Shown: positions 38,030-47,663 of the stretch, piece by piece | How positions within the stretch are numbered: the first letter of the stretch is position 1 | Layout of the letters: the number at the start of each line of letters is the position of its first letter | NCBI GenBank assembly: GCA_947460175.1 | Contig: CANHGW010000005.1 | Location: 1-64,000 of the forward strand | Reading direction: 5' to 3' | DNA: 64,000 nt | DNA from: Bacteroidota bacterium | GTDB taxonomy: Bacteria > Bacteroidota > Bacteroidia > Chitinophagales > Chitinophagaceae | Made by a program: the position numbers and the translations under genes | Notes under the pieces: model-generated | What the model saw: only the letters and a program-made list of their open reading frames with translations | What the model was told of the DNA's origin: nothing | Database searches by the model: none

Positions 38030-38139
38030 AGTTGGATTAATAATTACAAAAGTAATTGAATTGCAAAGTAAATTGAATTGCTTCGCTTGATACTATATAG
38101 TTATGTTAAAGCATGTGTATTTATGAAAATATTAAAATA

Positions 38140-38165
38140 AAAAAAGTCGCAGTGTTGACTGCGAC
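38140..38165 (-). terminator. terminator after yceI (minus strand)
   Basis: GTCGCAGT/ACTGCGAC stem at 38146-38165 with a 4-base loop. On the minus strand the T run at 38140-38145 follows it, so it ends yceI transcription. Confidence 0.85.
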
Positions 38166-38188
38166 AATTTTCTATTAAACATGAAAAA

Positions 38189-38824
38189 CTATTTTGTAGC
38201 TGAGATGTTCAATGTGATTTTCACTTCTGGATAGATAAATTTATCACCCAATGATTTATCATTGCCATAAAATAAACCCCATTGTGTACGATCGATGTTG
38301 AAATCAGCTGTTGCTTTCAATCCAGCATCAGTCAAATCAACTTTTGCAGGAAAAGATACATTTTTAGTACTATCTTTCAATGTCAAGTTACCACTGATTT
38401 TGTGTGTTGCGTTTGCATCGCCAGTTACAGCCTCACAAGCAGTGATTTCAAATTTTGAAGTTGGATATTTTGTAGCTTCGAAGAAGTCACCAGACAATAA
38501 ATGCCCTAACAATTTACCCATATATGCAGTATCTTTATCAGTCATTTTCATAGAATTGATATCTATAGTAAATGAACCTGAAGTGATGTTACCATTTTCT
38601 ACATTTACACTACCATCAGTCAATTTGAAATCTCCTGTGTGTGTTCCTACTGGTTTTGTACCTAGAAAAGAAACTGTACTGTTTGCTAAGTCTACTTTGT
38701 AAGCAGCTCCTGTTGACTTTGCAGCTTCTTGAGTGTCTGCTGTTTTAGCTGTTTCTCCTTCTGGAGCCGATTGGCATGATGCCATGAAAGCAATAACTGC
38801 TAATGATAAAATTGTTTTTTTCAT
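38189..38824 (-). CDS. YceI-family lipoprotein
   Basis: 211 residues with a lipobox (MASC at about 14-17) and the YceI fold: YKVDLANSTVSFLGTK at the start of the barrel, DFKLTDGSVNVENGN, ITSGSFTIDINSM, the ATKYPTSKFEITACE block and DRTQWGLFYGN. YceI proteins are periplasmic lipocalin-like barrels that bind isoprenoids such as polyprenyl chains or related lipids. The promoter overlaps a 14-base perfect palindrome (next entry), so it is likely regulated. Confidence 0.88.
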   Translation of the reverse strand: MKKTILSLAVIAFMASCQSAPEGETAKTADTQEAAKSTGAAYKVDLANSTVSFLGTKPVGTHTGDFKLTDGSVNVENGNITSGSFTIDINSMKMTDKDTAYMGKLLGHLLSGDFFEATKYPTSKFEITACEAVTGDANATHKISGNLTLKDSTKNVSFPAKVDLTDAGLKATADFNIDRTQWGLFYGNDKSLGDKFIYPEVKITLNISATK

Positions 38825-38847
38825 TTTTTTTATTTTTTATTAGGGTA

Positions 38848-38881
38848 CAAATATACATGAAATATTGTATGTTGCAACATA
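38848..38881 (-). promoter_or_regulatory. yceI promoter with palindromic operator
   Basis: Minus-strand TATATTTG (38855-38848) with TTG (38877-38875), 19-base spacer. The -33 TTG lies inside a perfect 14-base palindrome TATGTTGCAACATA (38868-38881), a good site for a dimeric repressor. Confidence 0.6.
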
Positions 38882-38953
38882 TATTTTAAAAAACAGTTAT
38901 TATTTGTTAACAAATTATGAAGTGCATTATGCCCTATTACTAAGTTTCAGAAT

Positions 38954-38961
38954 TATCTTTG
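38954..38961 (+). promoter_or_regulatory. -7 element of pckA promoter
   Basis: TATCTTTG exact match, 19 bases before the pckA ATG. No clear -33 TTG at the standard spacing. Confidence 0.5.
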
Positions 38962-38980
38962 CAACCTAAAATTTAATCGT

Positions 38981-40594
38981 ATGCAAGAAAATGGAATCAA
39001 GAACCCGTCGGCTAATCTAACCGACATGGGTATAAATCCTTCGAAAGTAAATTGGAATTTATCACCAGAAGAACTTACTAAACAAACTGTTGAATTAAAT
39101 CAAGGTACAATTACTGATATGGGCGCTTTAGCTGTCAATACTGGAAAATTTACCGGCCGCTCACCTAAAGACAAACTTACAGTAAAAGATGCTATGACAG
39201 AAAATAGTGTGGATTGGAGTGATATCAATATCGCCATTTCACCTGAGCATTTTGATAAATTATATGCAGATGTAACTGCTTATTATGGAGGAAAAGAATT
39301 GTGGGTAAGAGACGCATATGCATGTGCAGATCCAAAACATCGTTTAAACATTCGTGTAGTAAATGAATACCCTTGGGCTAATTTATTTTGCTACGATTTA
39401 TTCTTACGTCCTACTGAAGAAGAAGTAAAAACTCAAACTCCTGATTGGACTATATTACAAGCACCTGGCTTTGAAGCTGATCCAGCCGTTCATGGCACTC
39501 GTCAAGGTAATTTTACAGTTGTAAACTTTACAAAAAAAATTATCTTGATTGGCGGAAGCGCTTATACAGGTGAAATGAAAAAAGGAATCTTCGGCGTTTT
39601 AAATTACATTCTTCCACACGAAAAAGGTGTATTGAGTATGCATTGCTCTGCCAATGAAGGTGTTGATGGTGATGTTGCTTTATTCTTCGGCTTAAGCGGA
39701 ACAGGTAAAACTACTTTAAGTGCTGATCCTAATCGCAAATTGATTGGAGATGATGAACACGGTTGGGACAAAGGTTCTGTATTTAATTTCGAAGGTGGAT
39801 GCTACGCAAAATGTATCGACTTAACTGCTGAGAAAGAGCCTGAAATTTTCAATGCTATTAAACCAAATGCATTGGTTGAAAATACAAACTATTTACCAGG
39901 AACAAATACAGTTGACTTTGCTGATAGTAGTATTACAGAAAACACTCGTGTTGCTTATCCAATCAATCATATCAACAACGCCAAAGAACCTAGCATAGGT
40001 GGTGATCCTAAAAATATATTTTTCTTAACGTGTGATGCTTATGGTATCCTACCTCCTATCTCTCGTTTGAGCAAAGGACAAGCAATGTATAGCTTCATTA
40101 GTGGATATACTGCTAAAGTAGCTGGAACAGAAGTGGGTGTTACAGAACCACAAGCTACATTCAGTGCTTGTTTTGGACGTGCGTTTTTACCATTGCATCC
40201 TACAAAATATGCTGAATTATTGGGTAAAAAATTAGAGCAACATCCAGACGTAAAAGTTTGGTTGATCAACACTGGCTGGAGTGGCGGTCCTTATGGTATT
40301 GGTAATCGTATGAAATTGAGCTTGACTCGTGCTATGATTACAGCTGCTATGAATGGTGAATTGGACAATGTAGACTACGAAGCACATCCAATTTTCGGAT
40401 TCAATATGCCTACAACTTGTCCTAATGTACCTTCAGAAGTTTTGATACCTGCTAATACATGGAGCGACAAAGAAGAATACACACGCAAAGCCTACGATTT
40501 GGCTGCTATGTTTGTGAAAAACTTTGAAAAATATTCAGCACAAGCAAATGAAGAGATTCTTGCAGCAGCACCCAAATTGATGCAAAACGCTTAA
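38981..40594 (+). CDS. pckA: phosphoenolpyruvate carboxykinase (ATP)
   Basis: Converts oxaloacetate and ATP to phosphoenolpyruvate, CO2 and ADP, the entry into gluconeogenesis. P-loop GLSGTGKTTLS at about 245-255, metal/kinase motifs GDDEHGWDKGSVFNFEGGCY after it, and GRSPKDKL near the N-terminus. At 537 residues it is the ATP-dependent type. Own promoter and a strong terminator, so it is a single-gene transcript. Confidence 0.95.
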   Translation: MQENGIKNPSANLTDMGINPSKVNWNLSPEELTKQTVELNQGTITDMGALAVNTGKFTGRSPKDKLTVKDAMTENSVDWSDINIAISPEHFDKLYADVTAYYGGKELWVRDAYACADPKHRLNIRVVNEYPWANLFCYDLFLRPTEEEVKTQTPDWTILQAPGFEADPAVHGTRQGNFTVVNFTKKIILIGGSAYTGEMKKGIFGVLNYILPHEKGVLSMHCSANEGVDGDVALFFGLSGTGKTTLSADPNRKLIGDDEHGWDKGSVFNFEGGCYAKCIDLTAEKEPEIFNAIKPNALVENTNYLPGTNTVDFADSSITENTRVAYPINHINNAKEPSIGGDPKNIFFLTCDAYGILPPISRLSKGQAMYSFISGYTAKVAGTEVGVTEPQATFSACFGRAFLPLHPTKYAELLGKKLEQHPDVKVWLINTGWSGGPYGIGNRMKLSLTRAMITAAMNGELDNVDYEAHPIFGFNMPTTCPNVPSEVLIPANTWSDKEEYTRKAYDLAAMFVKNFEKYSAQANEEILAAAPKLMQNA

Positions 40595-40618
40595 TTTTTA
40601 TCAAACTAAACTATAATT

Positions 40619-40650
40619 AAAAAGACCATTCGAAAGAATGGTCTTTTTTT
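40619..40650 (+). terminator. pckA terminator
   Basis: GACCATTC/GAATGGTC stem with a GAAA tetraloop, flanked by five A and a T run. Confidence 0.9.
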
Positions 40651-40766
40651 AGTATATTAATAAAACAGTTACTCAACTTTCCACTTCATTTTGCTTAACT
40701 GTTAAAAAACTTCCAAAAGAATTTATACTATATGGAATTCTAAGATTTTTAGTCTCTCTTTGAGAA

Positions 40767-41630
40767 ATGAAGTATATGATGATTTTTCTTTTATTAATCT
40801 CAATAGTTAGTTGCAATGAACTCGAACAACAAGCTATTAAGCACGATATTGTAGATGCACCAATCAATACAAATATTGTACATAAACAAGGCCAAACTAT
40901 TGCTACTCGTTTTGCTCCACCAAAGGGTTATACAAGGCAAGATGTATCCACTAATACTTATACTACTTTTCTTCGCAACATTGAACTCAAACCTCATGGC
41001 ACATTGGTCCAATTATATAATGGAGCTGAAAAACACAATAAAGTAGCTGATGCAGTACTTCGTTTTGATGTAGGTAAAACTGATTTGCAACAATGTGCCG
41101 ATGCTGTTATGCGAATAAGGTCGGAATATTTATTTAGTCAAAAAAAATATGATGCAATTCATTTCAATTTCACCAACGGTTTTAGAGCAGATTATAAACG
41201 TTGGCAAAATGGCGAACGAATTTCGGTTAAAGGAAATACATGCAGTTGGATCAAAAAAGCAAAGCCAGACTCCTCTCACGAAACATTCAGAAATTACTTG
41301 GATGTGGTATATTCTTATGCTGGATCGCTGTCTCTTTCTAAAGAATTACAATTCGTAGATGATATAAAATCAATAGAAGCAGGTGATGTTTTTATTATTG
41401 GTGGTTCACCGGGTCATGCTGTTACAGTAATGGATATTGCAGTTAATAAAGCTGGTGAAAAGGTTTTTCTTCTTTCGCAAAGTTATATGCCAGCACAAGA
41501 TATCCATGTATTAAAAAACTTGAATGATCTGAACATTTCACCTTGGTATAAAGTAGAAGACATCAACGATGTACTCGAAACACCTGAATATACTTTCAAG
41601 CCAAATAATCTTATGCGATTTAAAGACTAA
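40767..41630 (+). CDS. DUF4846-family lipoprotein
   Basis: 287 residues with a lipobox (SIVSC at about 12-16). The central region carries the DUF4846 pattern: NTYTTFLRNIELKPHGT, VADAVLRFDVGKTDLQQCAD, AVMRIRSEYLFSQKKYDAI and HFNFTNGFRADYKRWQNGE. The C-terminal part (DIKSIEAGDVFIIGGSPGHA, VTVMDIAVNKAGEKVFLLSQ) is also conserved. Biochemical function is unknown. Convergent with the ACMSD-like gene. Confidence 0.8.
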   Translation: MKYMMIFLLLISIVSCNELEQQAIKHDIVDAPINTNIVHKQGQTIATRFAPPKGYTRQDVSTNTYTTFLRNIELKPHGTLVQLYNGAEKHNKVADAVLRFDVGKTDLQQCADAVMRIRSEYLFSQKKYDAIHFNFTNGFRADYKRWQNGERISVKGNTCSWIKKAKPDSSHETFRNYLDVVYSYAGSLSLSKELQFVDDIKSIEAGDVFIIGGSPGHAVTVMDIAVNKAGEKVFLLSQSYMPAQDIHVLKNLNDLNISPWYKVEDINDVLETPEYTFKPNNLMRFKD

Positions 41631-41643
41631 GTTTAACCCAGAT

Positions 41644-42636
41644 TTAGGCTAGCCAATCCATGGCATTGTCCCAAAGTAATTTTGCTTTTAGTTCATCGGC
41701 AAGCGAAAGGCTTTCAATCAATTCACCAGGACGATGTTCGCCCAATGGGAATGGATAATCACTGCCACAGCATATTTTATGTTCACCCACTGTTTTAAGT
41801 AATAAATCAAATGCAGCTTCATCATGCACCAAACTATCTACCCAAAACTTTCCTAAATAATCGCGTGGATTAATTGGATTATCGATAGCACATAAATCGG
41901 GTCTAACTTTAAACCCATGTTCTACCCTGCCTACAGTAGCAGGAAATGAACCACCACCATGAGCAAATGCAATTTTCAGTTTTGGAAATTTTTCCATTAC
42001 ACCTCCAAAAATCATACTACAAATTGCTCGAGATGTTTCTGCTGGCATGCCTACTAACCATGGCAACCAATATTTACTCATCTTATCCTCTCCCATCATT
42101 TCCCATGGATGAACAAAAATGCTACAATTCAACACTTGTGCAGCTTCCCAAAAAGGAAAAAATCGTTCGTCGCTGAGATTAACTTGATTGATATTTGATC
42201 CTATTTCAATACCCGGCATCTTGAGTTCCTTTACTAATCGTTCCATTTCACGTATCGCCAAATCGACATCCTGCAATGGCACTGTACCCAAACCTATAAA
42301 TTTATCGGGGTGCAAATCGACACACTGCGCAATATGATCGTTGAAAAAACGAGAAGTTTCGAGTCCATGTTCGGGCTTAGCCCAATAATTAAACAAGACA
42401 GGTATAGTAGACAATACTTGCACATCGACATCAGTTGCCTGCATATCTATAATACGATCCTTGGGCTCCCAGCAATTGCTTTCCACTTCACGAAAAAACT
42501 TATCGCCTTTAATCATTCTTGCGCAACATGGTTTGTGATGTTCAAGATGAATAAAATCATTACCGTATCCAAATTTTTCAAACCAATTGGGAATATGCTC
42601 AGGCATGATATGAGTATGTATATCGATCTTTTTCAT
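41644..42636 (-). CDS. amidohydrolase, ACMSD-like (aminocarboxymuconate-semialdehyde decarboxylase)
   Basis: 330-residue metal-dependent hydrolase-fold enzyme. Metal-site motifs: HTH (His7, His9), FVHPWEMMG, AFAHGGG and SDYPFPLG. Pieces such as CEPKD-like ESNCWEPKDRI and VRMTDVDVQVLSTIP-like ATDVDVQVLSTIP are characteristic of ACMSD of the kynurenine pathway, which decarboxylates ACMS during tryptophan breakdown. No other kynurenine gene is nearby. The -7 element TAATTTTG (minus, 42649-42642) ends 5 bases before the ATG. Confidence 0.8.
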   Translation of the reverse strand: MKKIDIHTHIMPEHIPNWFEKFGYGNDFIHLEHHKPCCARMIKGDKFFREVESNCWEPKDRIIDMQATDVDVQVLSTIPVLFNYWAKPEHGLETSRFFNDHIAQCVDLHPDKFIGLGTVPLQDVDLAIREMERLVKELKMPGIEIGSNINQVNLSDERFFPFWEAAQVLNCSIFVHPWEMMGEDKMSKYWLPWLVGMPAETSRAICSMIFGGVMEKFPKLKIAFAHGGGSFPATVGRVEHGFKVRPDLCAIDNPINPRDYLGKFWVDSLVHDEAAFDLLLKTVGEHKICCGSDYPFPLGEHRPGELIESLSLADELKAKLLWDNAMDWLA

Positions 42637-42691
42637 AGCTTCAAAATTAAAACCAATGATAATTCATTTTTTATTAAAAAAGAAGATTGAA

Positions 42692-43177
42692 TTATGATTG
42701 CTTCAAATCACTTCCTCCAAAACTAAAAGGTAATAAATCTTTAGAAGAATTAATTAACCATACTTCTCCTGTTTGACCAGCTAGTATCAATGTAATTTTT
42801 TCTTCATTGCGATCTTCACATTCAGAAATAAATTGACGACACATGCCACAAGGAAAAGCTGGTGTATTATTTTCTCCTGATGGGGCAAGTATACTTATAG
42901 CAATGGCAACAATCTTTTCATCAGGATATTGAGATATCGCTGATGACAAAGCACTTCGTTCAGCACATATTCCTACAGGATAGGAAGCGTTTTCAATATT
43001 AACTCCAATCACAATTTCTCCATTGGCTAGTAATACAGCTGAACCTACTCTAAAATTGGAATAAGGCGCATATGCATTCTCAGTAGCAATTCTAGCTTCG
43101 GTCAATATATGATGAAAGGAAGGTGTCAGTTCCTTATCACTTTTAAGTTTTTGATATTCAAATGTAAATACAGCCAT
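42692..43177 (-). CDS. cdd: cytidine deaminase
   Basis: Deaminates cytidine and deoxycytidine for pyrimidine salvage. The zinc site is complete: CAERSAL (Cys and catalytic Glu) and PCGMCRQF (two Cys). 161 residues is the homotetrameric type plus a short N-terminal extension. Sits upstream of the ACMSD-like gene with a 55-base gap. Ordinary. Confidence 0.93.
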   Translation of the reverse strand: MAVFTFEYQKLKSDKELTPSFHHILTEARIATENAYAPYSNFRVGSAVLLANGEIVIGVNIENASYPVGICAERSALSSAISQYPDEKIVAIAISILAPSGENNTPAFPCGMCRQFISECEDRNEEKITLILAGQTGEVWLINSSKDLLPFSFGGSDLKQS

Positions 43178-43250
43178 GAATCAAAATTGTGTTGTCTAGT
43201 TTTTCTCAAAGTTATTGGAAAAATATTGATAGTAAATGAAATTAAAATGA

Positions 43251-44450
43251 TTATTTATGAATAGGATTATACTCATATACTACTTCATACGAAGTATGTT
43301 TTAGATTCTTTGATACTTGCCCGATTGACAAATCATTTTGCTGTGGAGTTGGATCACAAATCGAATAAGCTTTACCGTTGTAAATGATTGGCTTCCCAAC
43401 AGGATTTTCTAATTGAACAGCTATGGTAATATGGGTGGGATACAATACAGCAATCATACCTTTATTGTAAATTTCTTTCACCAAGTAAAAAAACAATGCA
43501 GCTCGATCATCACAATCACTTTGGTCATACAAAAGTGTTTGCTCGGGTGATAATCTTTTTTCTTTTCCAAAATTCTCTTGATCGGTTTCGTATAAAAAAG
43601 CATAACGTGTAAATCGCATCAAATAATCAATTCCATCACTTTGTGTCATGTTTTGTATATTATCTTTCAAAGCAGGTATTAACGAACCATATGTTTCCTT
43701 ACTTAATGGTATATTAAAATAAGTACTAAAATCTGCTACAGGATAATTGGTAAATAGCTTATTTACCTCAGGATTTAATTTCACTTTAAAGTGATATACT
43801 TGATCATGATAATTGAATTGTAACTCCTTAACTGCATAATCGCTTGGTTTAAAATCTGGCATTTGGGTTATTTTATACGAAAAAGAGCGTTGGCCTTCTG
43901 GAACGATTAACGTAGTTTGCATCACAGTTTCTTTTGTAAAATCTATTTGACCATAATCGTGAATATTTAAGCACACATATTGATGGTTATTTTTTTCAAA
44001 AAATGGTATCCCATAAATATTATCCTCGCTACGAACATAAAACAATAAATGATCTTTGCTATATGATAATGTAGCATCATAGCCACTCTTAGCCAACAAA
44101 AACCATTTTACGAGGGTATATTGATTATAGTTAGTTGCTTTGGGACTTAATTGTTCAGCAGTATTTCGTATTAACTGATAGTATAACCAGTCATTTAATT
44201 GCAATGATTTTTTCTTTTCTAGAAGTTGAGATATTAGTTGAAGATTATCAGAATTATTCATTTGGCGATAAAAATCAGCTATTGTTTCGTTAGACAATCC
44301 GTTTTTAATTGCAATTTTTGATTTAGTTAATTGATTCAGTTCTATAGAATCGCCTAAGAATTCAAACCGAATTGATTGAGAAAATCCACTGTTAGCAGTA
44401 GTTACAGCTATTATTAAAAATAATATAATATGTAGGATTTTGTAAAACAT
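43251..44450 (-). CDS. exported transglutaminase-like protein
   Basis: 399 residues with a signal peptide (about 1-24, ends GFSQ). The last third contains a papain-like transglutaminase triad in order: Cys313 in QSDCDDRAALF, His340 in YPTHITIAV and Asp366 in SICDPTPQ. The first two thirds are unrecognised beta/helix-rich sequence. This suggests a periplasmic or surface cysteine peptidase or transglutaminase-fold enzyme of unknown substrate. A hairpin sits just before the ATG (next entry). Confidence 0.68.
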   Translation of the reverse strand: MFYKILHIILFLIIAVTTANSGFSQSIRFEFLGDSIELNQLTKSKIAIKNGLSNETIADFYRQMNNSDNLQLISQLLEKKKSLQLNDWLYYQLIRNTAEQLSPKATNYNQYTLVKWFLLAKSGYDATLSYSKDHLLFYVRSEDNIYGIPFFEKNNHQYVCLNIHDYGQIDFTKETVMQTTLIVPEGQRSFSYKITQMPDFKPSDYAVKELQFNYHDQVYHFKVKLNPEVNKLFTNYPVADFSTYFNIPLSKETYGSLIPALKDNIQNMTQSDGIDYLMRFTRYAFLYETDQENFGKEKRLSPEQTLLYDQSDCDDRAALFFYLVKEIYNKGMIAVLYPTHITIAVQLENPVGKPIIYNGKAYSICDPTPQQNDLSIGQVSKNLKHTSYEVVYEYNPIHK

Positions 44451-44471
44451 TGGATTTCTAATCCAAAGTTA
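44450..44471 (-). promoter_or_regulatory. -7 element and hairpin before the transglutaminase-like gene
   Basis: Minus-strand TAACTTTG (44471-44464) ends 13 bases before the ATG. Between them lies TTGGATT-TCT-AATCCAA (44450-44466), an inverted repeat with 7-base arms that would sit at the mRNA 5' end. Confidence 0.4.
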
Positions 44472-44528
44472 ATAAAACTTAACAATAAGATAATATTAAA
44501 TTTTTGAAAATAGTATAAATAAATATAA

Positions 44529-45206
44529 TTACCTGATAATTCTACCATCCTCCATTTCAATAATACGATGTGTACGAGCAGCAAATTCATTATCGTGTGT
44601 AACTATGAGTAATGTTTGATTGAACTCATCGGTTAGCTGATTAAATATTTCAAATACAATTTCACTGTTTTTCTTATCTAGATTTCCAGTAGGCTCATCA
44701 CCCATAATTATAAGGGGATCATTGATGAGAGCTCTAGCGATGGCAACTCGTTGTTTCTGTCCACCTGAAAGTTGATTGGGCATCTTCAATGCCTGCTCAT
44801 GTATATCTAAAATACGTAGCTTTTCCATGGCTCTATGTTCAATTTCTTTTAGCGAATATTTACCTAATTTTATTCCAGGCAACATGACATTTTTCAAAAC
44901 AGAGAATTCATTCAATAAATAATGAAATTGAAAAACAAATCCAATTTTTTCATTTCGTACTCGAGCCAATTCTTTTTCTTTAAGCCCGGTCATTAATTGT
45001 TGATCAATGAGTAATTCTCCTTCATAGTCTGTATCCATAGTTGAAAGAATATATAATAAGGTAGACTTCCCACAACCTGACTTTCCTATCACCGATACAA
45101 AATCACCTTTATTAATTGAAAACGAAATATCTTTCAATATAGGTATGGTAATCGGATCATGAAAACTCTTATTGACAGACTTTGCTTGTAAAATTATTTC
45201 ACTCAT
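44529..45206 (-). CDS. ABC transporter ATP-binding protein (LolD/MacB-like)
   Basis: 225-residue ATPase with intact Walker [11 protein letters not shown], signature [16 protein letters not shown], Walker [14 protein letters not shown] and H-loop VTHDNEFA. The family powers FtsX-type permeases that extract or move substrates without crossing the membrane, such as lipoprotein release or macrolide export. Third gene of an operon adaptor-permease-ATPase, 1 base after the permease. Confidence 0.92.
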   Translation of the reverse strand: MSEIILQAKSVNKSFHDPITIPILKDISFSINKGDFVSVIGKSGCGKSTLLYILSTMDTDYEGELLIDQQLMTGLKEKELARVRNEKIGFVFQFHYLLNEFSVLKNVMLPGIKLGKYSLKEIEHRAMEKLRILDIHEQALKMPNQLSGGQKQRVAIARALINDPLIIMGDEPTGNLDKKNSEIVFEIFNQLTDEFNQTLLIVTHDNEFAARTHRIIEMEDGRIIR

Positions 45207-45207
45207 G

Positions 45208-46461
45208 TTATTTACCTCTTATAATATCTACTGGATCTATTTTGCTTGCTTTACGGGCAGGAAACAATCCTGCCAAATATGTAGTGACTAAAGAAAATGC
45301 AATTCCTATCATATAAAATTTGGGATTATAATTGACAGGATAAGTTTTAATGGTAGGTAATGCTGCTGTATTAAATGGTATTTGATCTATCAAATTGGAT
45401 AGTAAAAATCCAAAAATCAATCCGAATAAACCTCCGAAAAAACCTATAGAAATAGCAATTGTGATGAAAATTCGTTTTACATCATTCCCCGAAAAACCAG
45501 TTGCTTTAAGAATAGCAATTGAATCCATTTTTTCATAAATCATCATGTTGAGTATATTATATATCCCAAAGCCTGCAACAATTAATAAAGTGATACCTAC
45601 TGCATAAGATATAATAGTTCTGACACTACTCCCTGTTTCAAATTGTGAATTGGCTGTTTGAATATCTTCGGCATCAGTTTCAAACAATTTTTTATACTCT
45701 AAAGCCAGTGCTGGTGCGGCTAATATATCAAATAATTTCACATTGATATCTGTAATATAACTTACAGGCTTCCCCAATAATTTCTGTGTAGTACCTAAAG
45801 AAGCATAACTTTGAACCTTATCCAAATCGGCCAATCCCGACTGAAAATAACCAACCACTTTAAGCGATTGACGATCGCCTCTTGGTGTAGTTACTTGTAT
45901 TACATCACCTATTACAGCTTGCATTTTATCGGCTGCGGCTTTTCCTAAAATAATGCTATTGGGTACATTTTTCAAATCCATATAATTACCCTGAGAAACA
46001 TAATCTTGAAAATGAAATAATTTAGCTTCTGATTCCACATCAATTCCATTTATAACGCCATTGATATCAATGTTACCAATATTGTAAAAAACTTGTGCGG
46101 TTACTTTAGGCGATACACCAAAAACCCGCTTATCATTTTTCAATGCTTGCATTATTGCAGCTGTATTATCAATATTCTGTCCATTTCCACTTGGCTTAAT
46201 ACTTCGAATAAATGTATACCCTAATTCTTTACTGTATGATGCAGGCTGAATTGGATTAGGCTTAACTTCATTAAATAGTCGCACATGAGGTGTACGATTC
46301 AGCACAAGTCCATCAAGCAAATCATTAAGTCCATTCATAAAACCAAGTAATGTAATAAACATGGTAATACTAAACGTAACACCTACTGCTGCAATGAGGG
46401 TTTGTTTCCATCGAGCTAATAGTAACGCCTTGGCAATATCTGTGATTAGATTTGAATTCAT
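45208..46461 (-). CDS. FtsX-family ABC transporter permease (MacB/LolCE-like)
   Basis: 417 residues: helix 1 at about 20-42, a large periplasmic MacB-type core domain (about 50-265), then three C-terminal helices with the FtsX block (TIISYAVGITLLIVAGFGIY, IAILKATGFSGNDVKRIFI, AGLFPARKASKIDPVDIIRG). Its ATG overlaps the adaptor stop (TAATG). A LolC/E-type lipoprotein role is possible, but the adaptor suggests export. Confidence 0.88.
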   Translation of the reverse strand: MNSNLITDIAKALLLARWKQTLIAAVGVTFSITMFITLLGFMNGLNDLLDGLVLNRTPHVRLFNEVKPNPIQPASYSKELGYTFIRSIKPSGNGQNIDNTAAIMQALKNDKRVFGVSPKVTAQVFYNIGNIDINGVINGIDVESEAKLFHFQDYVSQGNYMDLKNVPNSIILGKAAADKMQAVIGDVIQVTTPRGDRQSLKVVGYFQSGLADLDKVQSYASLGTTQKLLGKPVSYITDINVKLFDILAAPALALEYKKLFETDAEDIQTANSQFETGSSVRTIISYAVGITLLIVAGFGIYNILNMMIYEKMDSIAILKATGFSGNDVKRIFITIAISIGFFGGLFGLIFGFLLSNLIDQIPFNTAALPTIKTYPVNYNPKFYMIGIAFSLVTTYLAGLFPARKASKIDPVDIIRGK

Positions 46462-47540
46462 TACTCTGGTAAATAAATTTTGTCTTCTTTGGTTAATCCT
46501 TCCAGTATTTCAGCCTTTTGATAATCTTTCAGACCAATTTTCACTTTCTTCTTTTCTTTACTCGAAATCATTACGAATTCATCATCAATCAAATATTTTC
46601 GAGGAATGGTCAATGCATTTTCCTTTGAATTCAAAACTATATTGGCCTCCAATGTAAGGTTAGGATACAATGCATTTGGTTGCTTTGTGAAACTAGCTTC
46701 TATTTCAAACGTTCTACTTTTTTCGTTCATAATTGGATTAATTTTGTCTACCACTGCTTCGAATACTTGACCTTTATAGCTGTCCATTGTTACAAATATT
46801 TTTTGACCTGGCATTACCTTTACTATATCATTTTCATCTACTTGCAAATACAACGAAAAACTTGTGGCATCACCTATAATTGCTAAGGGCATTTGAGGCG
46901 ATATCATTTCGCCTTTCTCTTTTAATATTGAATAGATTTTACCGTTCGCTTCGCTTCGTACATTATAATCATCTAACATTGACTTACTGATTGATAAACT
47001 TTTCTTGCTTTGATTCGATGTGAAATTCAATTGTTTTTTCAATTCATTGTATCTAAGTTGAGCTGATTCATACGCCGACTTTGAATTTGCATAAGCTAGT
47101 TCGCGTTGTTCTAATTCATACTTAGTACCAATTTGATCAGCCCATAATTTTCGTTGTCGATTCAATACTAATTGATCATTCTCCATTTTCTTTTTACTCA
47201 ACTCGATTGTCAAACTCAATTCACGCAGTTTATCCGCATTGGCTCTGATGTCTGCATTAGAAGCTGCTAATTGGGCATTATCTGTATTTAATTGGGATAC
47301 ATCATTGGAGAGTGAAAACAACACTTGCCCTTTTCGAACAAAATCACCTTCGCTCAACCATAGCTTTTGCAATATCCCACTTGATTTTGAAAATACCTGG
47401 TATTGGCCCAAGCTTTTAACCGATCCGGAAGCGTAAACCGACTCGGTAATTTTCTCAACGGTGGGCTGAGTATATTCTTGTTTTTTCTCACATGAAATCA
47501 AAAAGAATATTGAAAGAAAGATAACATATCTTGTATACAT
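46461..47540 (-). CDS. MacA/HlyD-type periplasmic adaptor lipoprotein
   Basis: Membrane fusion protein of a tripartite exporter with the FtsX-permease downstream. I use the ATG at 47540, giving a lipoprotein signal (IFFLISC); a longer in-frame start 27 bases upstream adds nine residues without a signal. Lipoyl halves VFSKSSGILQKLWLSEGDFV (about 48-67) and VRSEANGKIYSILKEKGE, coiled coil between about 80 and 165, and a barrel with VLNSKENALTIPRKYL. First gene of the operon; no TolC gene is in it. Confidence 0.87.
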   Translation of the reverse strand: MYTRYVIFLSIFFLISCEKKQEYTQPTVEKITESVYASGSVKSLGQYQVFSKSSGILQKLWLSEGDFVRKGQVLFSLSNDVSQLNTDNAQLAASNADIRANADKLRELSLTIELSKKKMENDQLVLNRQRKLWADQIGTKYELEQRELAYANSKSAYESAQLRYNELKKQLNFTSNQSKKSLSISKSMLDDYNVRSEANGKIYSILKEKGEMISPQMPLAIIGDATSFSLYLQVDENDIVKVMPGQKIFVTMDSYKGQVFEAVVDKINPIMNEKSRTFEIEASFTKQPNALYPNLTLEANIVLNSKENALTIPRKYLIDDEFVMISSKEKKKVKIGLKDYQKAEILEGLTKEDKIYLPE

Positions 47541-47663
47541 AATAATTATATAGTTACGATGAGTCATTTATAGAATGCAAAGTTAAACTTATTCTGATGT
47601 TGATTATTTACAAAATTGAAAAGTTGATTTATATCATATACATATCTTTAAATAGAAAATATT

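Noticed and set aside
38295-38702. 135-codon open frame opposite yceI
   Set aside because: It lies fully inside the well-supported YceI gene on the other strand and its translation shows no domain. Other long antisense frames (for example 5439-5774 opposite the ketosynthase) are similar.
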